A stretch of 64,000 nt of DNA. Origin: Trametes villosa. Lineage: Eukaryota; Basidiomycota; Agaricomycetes; Polyporales; Polyporaceae. Below, piece after piece: positions 34,456 through 44,823 of the stretch; position 1 is the first letter of the stretch, and every line of letters begins with the position of its first letter. The translations under genes were made by a program, and so were the position numbers. The notes beneath the pieces were generated by a model. The model had not been told where the DNA came from. It worked only from the letters and a program-made list of their open reading frames with translations, and made no database searches. The stretch is from assembly GCA_002964805.2 (NCBI GenBank), contig PUDQ02000049.1, positions 454,425 through 518,424 on the forward strand. The letters run 5' to 3'.

Positions 34456-36640
34456 TCGTGGAGAGGTGGTAGTAGACTCCTAGGACATGCAAGCTGCGAG
34501 CCACAGATATTCACAGAAGAGAACCGTCGATTCTGAGCGTCGGAGGGACAGGGAGCGCGGCGAGCACTCAGCACGACGAGTAACGCGTCGAGCCCGGGCT
34601 TTCGGCCCGGGAGCATTCTGCCTGCCCTAACGTTCTCACGCTCGCCCTATATAAACGGATGCTACGCGTGCTCGAATTTCTTCGTGCGGCAGACCGGCCA
34701 TACTTTTCCCCATGTTGCTCATGACTGCAATGCTACCTTCGGGTGCATTTTGCGCGGTTGTTCGAGTGTCAGGCCGGTCCCAGAGGAACACGGACGTCTC
34801 AGCGCCCTCATTCTTCTCTACTCGATACTTCTCGTAGAGAGGATGGGCCGGTGGTTCTGTACAAACCTTCTTATCCCTTGTCAGTACTTTAGTAACAAGA
34901 CATGAATCCACTCGTATCCTACGTACTGTGCAGGTGAACATGTCGCGTCATTGTCGACGTTCCCGACGAGTTTACACACCGACAACTCGACGTAATTTTT
35001 TTAGGATATCGAAAGCGTAGTGATAGCTGCGGAACGCAAACTGGCGTCCTTATTTGGCTCTCCTATGTATGTCACGGCCTGCCGCGGAGTAACACTGGAG
35101 TAACCTTATGCGGTATGTAAGTTCGAAGTACGGATCGCGGTCTGCTGCCGTGGACGAGCAAGATTGAGGAAGGCGTGGAGCGTTGCACTCGGCCACCAGG
35201 CTGCTGGTTTTGTAAGTTACCTCTTTCGCTTCAAGATGAACTCCCAGCTGATAAACTCTATCCGCTACACGCTCCCCACCGGGAATTCTCGCGGGCTATC
35301 AGATCTCTTCCGACCCAACCTCCATGATCCCCGTAGCACTATGTCATCGGGCTCTCTGACGGAAGTCAAGTACTCTGGCGGTTGGTCTCGTCCACACACA
35401 CAAGTCCTATACCTGGTCGGATCCGGCTCTGGGTCTTTCTGTGTCGCCTGAAGCGCGTTCGTATCAGCAGCAGACTCGGAGGCAAACGCAGCAAGTCCGC
35501 GGGTCCGCCAGATGGCACGAGTCCTATTACTCTACAGCTCTAGGCCTGGACAGTTCAAACCACATACAACCGTATTCGGCTCCTCCAGGACAGCCTCGCG
35601 CAGTGGCCGCGCATCCTTCTGCTCGGCGCACAGCCAACATCGATACCGTCATGGGCACTCTTGACGCCTACGGTGAAGATCACCCATCTATCGCGTTTAT
35701 GGGAAGGTAGAAGGACAGCCGCAATCGACCCTATCGCAGGTATGATCAGGTGCGGATCGCTCGCTCCCTCCCCCGCGCTTGCGCTCTCATGTTCATCTTC
35801 CAGGGACGCTGGATGCTGGAAACCGATGCATGCGAACCTTCACAGGAGCACCCTAGGGGGCTGGACGGCGGAACCTCTCATTCGCGGCATCTACTAGAGG
35901 TTGGCCAATCGGGGTTGGAGTTGTCAGTGTAATTCCGAACGGCTTTGAATCCCGGCTCGAACGCTGACACCCTGTACTAGGACGTTGACTACAGTGGTAT
36001 CAGGTGGTCGCGCTCAAGCAGAGCAATCAGGGATCGCTTGCCAGATGTGTAACGCCTTCGTCGATTTGCATCGTATTATAGTTCACTCATGCTTTGCGGC
36101 GGTGCTAATCGCGACCTGCTCTAGACTTGCCTGAGGGCGAGGCCGCCGCTGAGTGTGACCGTCATGCCGCGGTGTATCAGTTCGAAGTTTCCACCGGAAC
36201 GGAGCCCGTGCGTACTCGCCCTCTGTCCCCCTCATCATGGCAGCCTGGAGGCCGGCAGGCATACTTAACAATTCACCGTGTTGGATTAGTACACCTTGTG
36301 AGGACCGGTACGTCTCTGCGCCAAACACGTGCTGGCGATTTTCGCAGCTACGCGGCGATTCTCCGTCTAGAAGCCATGTAGGATGCACATCACTGCGCCC
36401 ACTACCACAATGACGTCCTTCTCGCACAGCCCCCTGGCTCAACAGGTGAATTCGTGACCTTTCTCTGTTACTCGATTACACTGACAGATTAGGGCATACA
36501 ATTCACTTGTGGTTAAAAAGCACATATAGCGGCATACACGGGACGTACCTCCTTGATTTGTACTGCCCCAAAGTACCCCACCGAACATATAATCCCCCAC
36601 TGGGTCCAGCCTCCCCCACACTCTGCCGCCCCCCTGCCAG
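34456..36640. other. Gene-poor region, possibly with upstream exons of the membrane-protein gene
   Basis: About 2.2 kb. The segment at 35236-35450 (containing SLTEVKYSGGW) and that at about 36127-36300 (containing VYQFEVSTGTEP and QAYLTIHRVG) resemble parts of the extracellular domain of fungal single-pass proteins. They may be 5' exons of the gene ending at 37356. I could not join them in phase and leave them unassigned. Nothing else is recognised. Confidence 0.3.
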
Positions 36641-37356
36641 ATGACGAGTACTACCCTCTGCTGTCCCCCGGCCGCTCGCGCCGCCGACAGCCCTGGGCTA
36701 GACGGCAGCGCGCCGTCCGTCACTGGTGCCGCCATCGCCGGCTCGCTCATATTCGGATGTGCGTCTGCTTCCGTTGGCGATGAGCCTGGTTCTGAGATTA
36801 CTGACCGCGCGCCACAGTCATATTTTTCGCCTTCATCGCCGCCCTCTTCTACTTTCGTTACCGGCACGGCGCATTTCTCGCGAGGATGAGGCGCTTCGAC
36901 TTGGAGGCCCTCCGCATCAATTCGCAGCAGCTTGATTACCGGAGTTGGCGGAAGCGCGTCCGCGAATACCTATGGGCGACCCTGTGTGGAGAACGATTCG
37001 CCGCCCCCGACCCACCCCACGCTCAAGCCGCCGCCCGCGGCCGCTCCCACGTTGATGCCCCGGCGGTCGGCGTACGTCCCCCACAGCCGGCACACCTTTA
37101 CCCACCGACTCGCCACTATCACTTCCACCCTGAGTACAACATGTACGTGATGTACGACACCGTCTCGCGAGAAGCTGCGCATCCCTTCCCCACATATGGA
37201 ACGGACCCGGACGAGCCCTCCTACCACGATGGATGGTTCCAGGAGGCTGCTCCGCGCCTCACCGGTGCGTTTGCGCCTGACCGTGACGCCGGGACCCCAC
37301 GTCGTGATTCGGGCGTTTGGGGTGGGGGGACGTACGGAGATGCCGTCGTTTCATAG
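36641..37356 (+). CDS. Single-pass membrane protein, 3' part (5' exons uncertain)
   Basis: Function unknown. An exon from the acceptor at 36640 (CTGCCAG) to 36758 encodes a Ser/Pro stretch and VTGAAIAGSLIFG. A 59-bp intron (36759-36817, GTGCGT to CCACAG, phase 1) is followed by an exon to 36889 and beyond that begins FIFFAFIAALFYFRYRHG. Splicing creates one continuous 24-residue transmembrane helix, strong evidence that both exons belong together. The cytosolic tail then reads RMRRFDLEALRINSQQ, is Pro/His-rich, and includes YHFHPEYNMYVMYDTVS and PFPTYGTDPDEPSYHD. It ends at the TAG at 37356. The layout (Ser/Thr-rich ectodomain, one helix, disordered tail) fits many Agaricomycete surface proteins. 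The true start and number of upstream exons are unknown. Confidence 0.5.
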
Positions 37357-38501
37357 TAGCCTACTACTAGGCAGTGCTACGAACCCTAGTATGACCCGTC
37401 ACGAGGTGCGCCTTCGGTTTCCCCCGCCGTTGATGCAGTGTTTAACTGGGACGGCTTACAGACACTCCATGCCCCTTACGATTCTCATGAAGCTCTCGTG
37501 CCATGTTTTGCTTTGGACCTTGTTATGCAACGACTATGACTTAGACTGCTGAAATAAAGGACGCAAGCACAGCCATTCATGCAGTACTGTCGTTGGCGGT
37601 ACAGAAACGGCTTCTTTCTAATCAGAACCACTATACTTTCCGAGTAAGCAGTGCCGCCCCCGGCAGCCGCTGCGCTTTGTGCGCCCAGGCTCACGGCGGC
37701 GGTTCTGCCTCTCCTAGGTCCAGGCAGACGCAACACCGCATGCCACAACACAACATTAATGACGCCCGTTTGTATGTTCAGCGAACCTTCTCCGCAGCGG
37801 TTCCCGAGGAGTGCTGCCAAGTACTAGCCGCGGTCTAGGTCCTCGACTGAATGGACCGCCGCGCACCCAGCGTGTCGGACAGCGGCACGTACAGTGGCCG
37901 CCCAGTCTAAACCTCAAACGGAGTTCGACGTTAAAGGCCCCGAGATTCTGCCATTTAGACGTGGGACACACACATCTCGCGCCCGACACGAGCACGGCAG
38001 CAAGCGTCGGGCAGAGGCGAAAAGGGCATAGCGCGCTCGCACCTGCCAAACAACAGCTCCCGGTGCCCGAGATCCGTGGGCCTGCGGCAACTCGGTGTCC
38101 TATGAGCAGAGCAGAACAGCAGTCGCACTGTCATAGTACGTCAGCGCGAGCCATCGCGCGACTGACGATCAATCGCGCCTGCAACGCCGATGCCGACAAC
38201 GTCCACGGGAGCCCGCATCCGAGCGATGGGATTGGCGCCTCGACGTGCGACGTCCCGCCAAGCGTCGGGCTGGCCCGCTTCCCCACGCAAAGAAGCTTCT
38301 CAGGCGTCGGCGGCATCTCCCCAGCTGCTTCCATCCGTCGGTTAGCGGGCTCGCAATGCAGCGCAGGGCGCATCTCCATCCGCTTTAAACCCGCATGGCC
38401 GCGCCGTTAAATAGCAGCGTGCCCCGCAGGGGCGCGGGTCCCGCCCTGGATGCTCCAGTAACGCCTGCCCACTGCTGCCGCGAGGCTCCCGACGCGCACT
38501 G
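37357..38501. other. Spacer of about 1.1 kb without a gene
   Basis: No coding frame is supported. The right part presumably holds the promoter of the gene at 38502. Confidence 0.4.
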
Positions 38502-39776
38502 ATGGCTGTTCTTCCGCGCGCGAGCGACGACGTCGACGCGGCCGCCCCGGGGAGTGGCGGCCAGATTACTTCTTCGCGGATCGCGACGAGCACCGTGATC
38601 GGCATGGTGCTCGGTATCCGTGAGTGCCAAGAGTTGTGGGCGTCAAGGGGTGCGCGATGCTGACCCTGCGGATCGGCAGTGTGCCTGTTCACCATGGTCA
38701 TCAGCTACCAGCTCATGTCTACTCCTTGCAAGAGGAGAGGTAAGGCCGCGAAGCGTCCCCCGCTTCTTTACACCACCCACACTCCTTCGAAATCCACACG
38801 CTCCTTCACCAGTCTCAAGCATTTCTTCCGGAGAGGCCGTCAGAGGAAACAGGCGCCGGCGTTGGGAGAGAAGCTCTCGTTCGGTACGTCGGAGAGTGCA
38901 AGCTCGCCGCGTGGCGCGAAAGTGCGCTCGCTCTATCTCGCCTCCACCAAGCCCTTCCGGTCCGCGTTCCATCGCGCCGAGAAGGAGAAGCCTTCCCCAG
39001 ACGACACCTCCCGCACTCCCAACCTACGCGAACGAAGAGCTCTTCGCTCGCTCTACCTCAACACACGCGCCCCCTCCACCCCAACCACCAAGCGCTATCC
39101 CTGCAACCCCTCACCTAGCCCGACTACTCCCACTCGTAAGAGGATGGCCGGGCTCCTTCATCTCAACTCCGGCGGGTCGCCCGACTCTCCCGACACCCTC
39201 ACTCCGTTCTCACCACGGAGCGCGAAGTCGCGCCGGCTCTACCAGAAGCTCGACGACACGGCGTACTCAGACTGGTCGAACGAGGAGTCCTACCAGACGG
39301 AGCGCCCCGTGTCCGCCCTCATCTCCCCCTGGTCCCCGAGCGAGTACGAGTTCCCGTATCCGTCGTTCCACTCACCGCTCTTCTCTGCGGGCGAGCCGAT
39401 GACCCCGCCGCCACTGTATCCCCCGCCACCCGCGTACCTCCCCGAGGTCCCCTTGCGCTCGCCCGCAAGCGCGCCGGCGACACCGACCCGCCGCCCGCAG
39501 ATGGCGGAGGTGCGGCGAGCGTCATCCCCAGTTCCGGTGCCTGTCTCTCCGATCGTGTCAACACTCACCGAGGAGATCGCGAGCGACATCGACACGTGGA
39601 CTGCGTTGCGCCAGGGCCCCCCGCCCGGGATCTTGACGCACGGGCCCGAGCATCGAGCCGACGGAGTCTTCGTCATCGCCAACGACGATTCTGAGGACGA
39701 GACATCGAACAGGGACAGCATCTCGACGCTCGGCACCGTCGCGTCGGCAGGGACGTGGGAGACCTTCGATGTATGA
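38502..39776 (+). CDS. Single-pass membrane protein with long Pro/Ser-rich tail, 404 aa
   Basis: Unrecognised protein. Exon 1 (38502-38619) starts MAVLPRASDDVDAAAPGSGG. A 60-bp intron (38620-38679, GTGAGT to GGCAG, phase 1) is followed by exon 2 (38680-39776), giving a 1215-nt CDS. Splicing completes a helix TVIGMVLGILCLFTMVISYQ near residue 35, preceded by a short Ser/Gly N-terminus and followed by basic residues (CKRRGKAAKR). The membrane topology is therefore probably N-out, with a long cytosolic tail. The tail is rich in Ser/Thr-Pro motifs and basic patches (SLKHFFRRGRQRKQ, ARVRSLYL-like repeats: KVRSLYLAST, ALRSLYLNT, KSRRLYQKL). It ends with an acidic segment and SAGTWETFDV. The thrice-repeated (K/R)xxRSLYL-like motif may be a binding motif. 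No signal peptide is seen apart from the helix. Confidence 0.72.
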
Positions 39777-42700
39777 TGTAGAAGTTAGCATAGAGCCGCG
39801 CGGCTTGAGTGCTACTGTAGTACCGCTGTCGTGGTTTGTTTCAGTGTACTTGTAGCGGACATTCCATCCATCATCCACATGTACATTGTACTCTTACCGT
39901 TTTCAGTAGAACGTCAGTCTATTTCAACCAGTTTGCCAGTGGGATGGGTGCTAGCGACGATTGAACATCTTCTTGAGGTCGATGTACCGGTGTGAGGAGA
40001 TATGTGCGGTTCGCAAGTGTCTTGCAGCGCGAAGCCAGGTCTCACCCAATCGACTGGCTGCATGATGGTGGGAGTAATCACGGTAGACACCTGAATGCGA
40101 TCGCTCTCCCAGTCAGAGGGCCGCTCTAACGGCGCGGCGGGCTTCCTATTTTGGACGCCACGTCTAAGAAAGGAAGTCAGAGGCTTTAGATCCTAACACG
40201 AGCAAATAGGCCATCGCCACAATTCCTCAGCGAAACGACTCGAACACACCTGAGTGCGACCACGCGCATGGCATCCCTCTGAGCCTCACGTATCGCGGAC
40301 GGGGCGCGGGGTATTGCGGAGACTCTACGACCGACTTCCTTGAACAGCTTCTTTGATACAGGCTGCTCTCCCGTGATATGTCTTGCTGCGGGAATTGTAA
40401 GTTTGGACCGGTCTTGAGATGCGACCTCGAGCTCGCGGTCGAAGCCCTTCGCATGCGCAGCGCACACGAAGCCATCAGAAGCCCCAACGAAAACAAGGGT
40501 GGAGCTATGTGGCCCTCAATTACACATGTCACGGTCGCTGCTAACGGCTTCGGAAACCTTGTACACCAGAACCCGCAGGGACGCTTGGATGTTCTTCGAA
40601 CCGCCCTCTGGCTGTGACTGCGTGCCTAGTCTGGCCAGCTGGAGAAAACTCGGGACCTAGCTTCTTTCTGTGCAACCTGCCGATGAGGTAGCATTCTAAA
40701 GAATATTGCACGGCCCCGCTGTCAAACCCGACTCACCTCGAACCTGTGTACGTGTCTTCCCGCAGCTTCTTCCGAGCTACTCCGACTCGAGGAAACCCAG
40801 CGGCCTTCCAGCGGAATATTCTGGGTGCTGCGTGTCCTGTGGCGGTGACTCCGCACGATTCTGGGAGGTTTGTCGTAACCCTAATACACCCATACACAGC
40901 ATACGCACTGCCTCGGAGGCTGCAGCCTCCGGGGCATTATCAGGACCCCGGGACCTCAGTATGTGGGCTTCTTTTACCGCGGAGACACATGTCAGCACGC
41001 TTACTGAGGTACGAGCGGATTGGCAGAGACCTTACCATGCCGTCCTGCCGTGCGCCGAGGTCACTCCGACCCTGTCGTTCTCCGACGTGCAGGGTCGTTT
41101 TGCAAGGAAGCGGGGGCGGATACTTACTACTCACTAGTAGCGGGATGTACGTGACTATTCTCGATGCATCCGAATCATCAAGCTGTTTCTTCGTCAGTCG
41201 CAGACGTCCCCGAGGCCGAGCGAGAACACAGACCATATCAATGACACGCAGAGAAAGAAGGAACCCAATCTGTATCATATACATAGACCTACAATCCGCT
41301 TGCCGTCTTGGCTAGTGCGTCCTACAAACATAAAACCAATATTGTACTAGAACACACGACCCAGCGACGTGGCGCATGAGGCAAAAGCAAGATGAACTCT
41401 GCGACGGGAATGTGTTCCGCTCCGACGATCATACGAGCATCAGGGTAAGGCATATTGGGGGACAAAGTGACCGTAGGAAGAGCAGCATAGAACAGGAGGG
41501 GAGTGAGAGGGGTTATGTACGGTCCACTGTGGGCGCCGCATGCACGTGAGAAGTGGCCGTCGGTTGACGACGCAAAGTGTGGGACTGATCTGTACATGTG
41601 CACGTTAGCTCGGGCTCAGAAGAACCCGCATCTCCGCATTGAGTGCACGTGGGGCTATGATAGACGGGCACTTACAGATAGCTTCGGACCGGCCGCATCA
41701 GATTGTCTCCTCTCTGCTCTGCCTCGCAGAAAAGGGGAGAGCGAATGTTCCGCATGTCGTGGCCACCAAGGTGGAGGTGACTGTTTGTAAAACCCAAGCT
41801 GCCCAGGAATCCTCAGGTCCTCCTCCGGGCTCGCTTTGCACCCATGGAATTGGTCTCGGCATCTGCGGGTCCTCCGGAGGCTCGAGCGGAGCGTCCCTTT
41901 CTACGTCGACATCCGTGCCTGTGTCCGGAATTGCGGGGCAGATGTCTCCGAGGGAGCCTGCGTGAGGCAGAGTAGGTCTTGAGCGTGATTCTGTAGGTCG
42001 CTCGGGGTGCATGGGGCGGTTGGAAAGGTAACGCCTCATAAGGGAAGCTACGAGAGTCATGCCGAGCACTTCATAGGGCCCTCCAAAATCAGATCGTCAC
42101 GAAATGGAAGTAGAAAAGGCACGTACCACCGCACGTTGCAATGGAAATATACAGGAGCCAGGGTACTGAGGCCGCCTGCGGCTCAGGATGACCGCAGTCA
42201 ACTTCAGCTATGACCGAGCCGAGCGTGGCGTTACCTCCATCCGTCGAGAGGCGAAGTAACATGGTCGGCGGGAATCGGTGTGAATGGGTTGGATCTCCGC
42301 GTACAGCTGGTGAAGAGGATGGATGGGTAGAGGGCCATGCCTACGCCTCCTGCCAAAGGTCTTATAGGCTACGGCTGGTGTTCTCTGAATCGTTCTCGAT
42401 ATCTGGCTGTTGACAGGCGCTGCGTCAGATTGGGCGCTCGCTCTGTGTTGAGTTACAAAACAAAGCATCGACTGAATCAAGGTGAGTTTATCATGCGAAT
42501 CGACTCGCGTGCGCACTGTGCGAACTCCCAAGGGGGTGTAGTATACCGTCATCATGCAGTACATGATATCCGACATTGTCATGAACTGTGGGGGAAATAT
42601 GAGCTGGCGCAGATCTATGAGACTGCATCCAAAGTCACCGGTTGCTGGGTGCCGGAAATGAGGCCTAAGGTCGGGGAAGGGCAAGAGATATCTAGGGACG

Positions 42701-43093
42701 ACGGGCCATGCATGCTATGTAGTTCACTGGATATCTGGATAGCGGTTTGATCGCATGGGATGCGGAAATTGCCGCATTCGTGCTATGTGGCGCTATGCGC
42801 GCCTACGCGAGACTCGAGCCTCCGGCGACGTGCGACTCGGAGATTTCGCCTGCTCATCCGGCATTCTCCCCGCTGCCCGGGTTAACGCTCATCGCATCTG
42901 CTGGCTTCCTGCGTCTCGTTACTGAAGTCGAGGAAAGGCACCACCGGCCATGGCTGTATCGGCATCGACGAAGAGGGCAATCCTTGATGGTGTGTGTGGG
43001 CCAAGTTGATGGCTGTGGACGGCGAAGTACTGACAGCACAAATCCAGTCGCTATCTTCGTAGCGTCGCAAGTACGTATTGATGAAAGCATTCT
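39777..43093. other. 3.3-kb gene-poor region
   Basis: Many short open frames on both strands but none with a recognisable domain or a consistent exon chain. Minus-strand fragments near 41.9-42.6 kb contain hydrophobic pieces (IFPPQFMTMSDIMYCMMTVY) that could be remnants of a multi-helix membrane protein gene. I could not assemble one. No LTR, terminal inverted repeat or transposase motif was seen. Confidence 0.3.
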
Positions 43094-44434
43094 ATGCTTT
43101 GGTGGCTGACCTCGTGCGGGAAGGCGGCCCTCTACTACACACTTAGAGTACGTCTCGTCAGTGGGTTTCCATGGCGGTCCGGGCTAACCCTGGCCAGTGG
43201 GTTATGGACTCAATGTCACCGGTGGAACGGAAGGAAGTGAAGCAGAAGAGTTTGAAGGCGCTGGAGAGCCTAGGACACAAGGACCTCAAGCTCGACGAAT
43301 ACGAGAGTGCGCACCGACTGCTGAACGCCCCGCTGCCTGCTATTGACTTCGCTTACAGGTCAAATTGCCTCCGAGATTATACATCCAGACGACATAGACA
43401 TTCGGTTCACGGGTGAGCCACTCAATCTTTCACGTTCTAGCTTCAAGCCCCTCATACTGCGTGCGCGAAGACATTGGCGGCCTCGACCCCATCATTTCCT
43501 CCCTCCGCGAATCCGTCATCTTCCCCCTTCGCTTCCCACATCTCTTCGCTTCCTCCTCCCTACTTGGTGCGCCCAAGGGCGTCCTGCTCTTCGGCCCGCC
43601 GGGATGCGGCAAGACCATGCTCGCGAAGGCGCTCGCGAAGGAGTCCGGCGCGACGTTCATCAACATTGCCGCGTCCGTGCTCACGAACAAGTGGTACGGC
43701 GAGTCGAACAAGCTCGTCGCAGGCCTCTTCTCGCTCGCGCGCAAGACGCAGCCGAGCATCGTGTTCATTGATGAGATTGACTCGTTCCTACGCGAGCGCA
43801 CGAAGGGCGACCACGAAGTGACGGGTATGATGAAGGCAGAGTTCATGACGTGAGTATATTATTCTTCAAAGGTCAGCCTGTCACTAAAGGAGGAGTGCAG
43901 ACTGTGGGATGGCCTTACGTCCAGCACCGACCGGATATTGGTCCTCGGCGCAACCAACAGACCTAATGACATCGACTCCGCCATCCTCCGGCGCATGCCC
44001 AAGCGCTTCTCGATAGGGCTCCCAGACGTAGACCAACGCGAGAAGATCCTCAGTCTCGTACGTTCCTACTTCATTCCCTCCCGCCACAGTCTGTTCATGA
44101 TTCCCGCCGTACAGATGCTCGCAGATACCCCCCTCGCGCCAAACTTCTCAATACGGCACCTCGCGCAACAGGCTGACGGCTTATCCGGCTCGGACCTCAA
44201 AGAGCTCTGCCGGAATGCCGCCATGCGTCCCATGCGCGAGTTCATGCGGCAAGCCGACGGTGACCCAGAGAAGCTCGCACAGAGCCAGAACGAGGTGAGC
44301 TTCTTCCCGTCTCAGCCCGTGTTACAAGTTCGGCGCTGATCATACGCGTTTATGTCTAGGGTTTCGCGCTACGCCCTCTGACGCTGGGCGACTTCTTCCA
44401 GCTCGACGGCGAGAGCGTGCTCCCAGTCGACTAA
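43094..44434 (+). CDS. MSP1: Msp1/ATAD1-type mitochondrial outer-membrane AAA ATPase
   Basis: AAA ATPase that extracts mislocalised tail-anchored proteins from the mitochondrial outer membrane and peroxisomes. Seven exons fit in phase: 43094-43147, 43198-43306, 43359-43412, 43471-43849, 43901-44057, 44115-44294 and 44360-44434, giving 1008 nt, 335 aa. The N-terminal hydrophobic stretch [15 protein letters not shown] is a short membrane anchor. Then [20 protein letters not shown], Walker [13 protein letters not shown], pore loop NKWYGES, Walker [16 protein letters not shown], sensor-1 [19 protein letters not shown] and the AAA lid with [15 protein letters not shown] are all present. It ends [18 protein letters not shown]. 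The start is uncertain: a hydrophobic frame beginning at 43081 ([12 protein letters not shown]) is in another phase and could belong to a further exon. The protein is a little shorter than yeast Msp1. Confidence 0.9.
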
Positions 44435-44823
44435 GACCTCATCAGGTCTTGGATGGGCTTCTAACGCGAGGGCTATGAGGGTCATGACAATCTGTACGTA
44501 TATGCTATAGTGTATGGACGTTTAATGCTACTAGATGTAGAAGCTTTCGTACCGTTTCCTGTGACGAAGCTCCGCCAGGCCCCGCCAGGCCCCGCCCTGG
44601 TACCCCGCTTGGTTTACACTGCCCCGGACGAGATTTGCGCTAGTGCGGCCCCGGCTTACCTCCGGATATCTCGACTATACGATGCTTCGAGCTTCGAGTC
44701 TTCAGATTTCAAAGTCCCCCGTTGCGCCATCTTTCAGCTCAAGCAGTGCATTACTAGGATCCGTTTAGTAATCCGTAAGTCCACGCCTATCGACTCCCGA
44801 AGAACCCTGACCACCCCACAGCC
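44435..44823. other. Convergent 3' spacer with a short tandem repeat
   Basis: 389 bp between two stops. It contains a 10-bp unit (CCGCCAGGCC) repeated about 2.7 times at 44572-44600. No gene. Confidence 0.45.
44572..44600 (+). repeat. 10-bp tandem repeat, about 2.7 copies
   Basis: CCGCCAGGCC followed by a second copy and a partial CCGCCCTGG. Directly visible; no function is suggested. Confidence 0.75.

Noticed and set aside
34456..36400. Complete 5' half of the membrane-protein gene, including VKYSGGW and QAYLTIHRVG segments.
   Set aside because: The pieces resemble a known ectodomain style but could not be joined in phase to the 3' exons, so only the 3' part was called.
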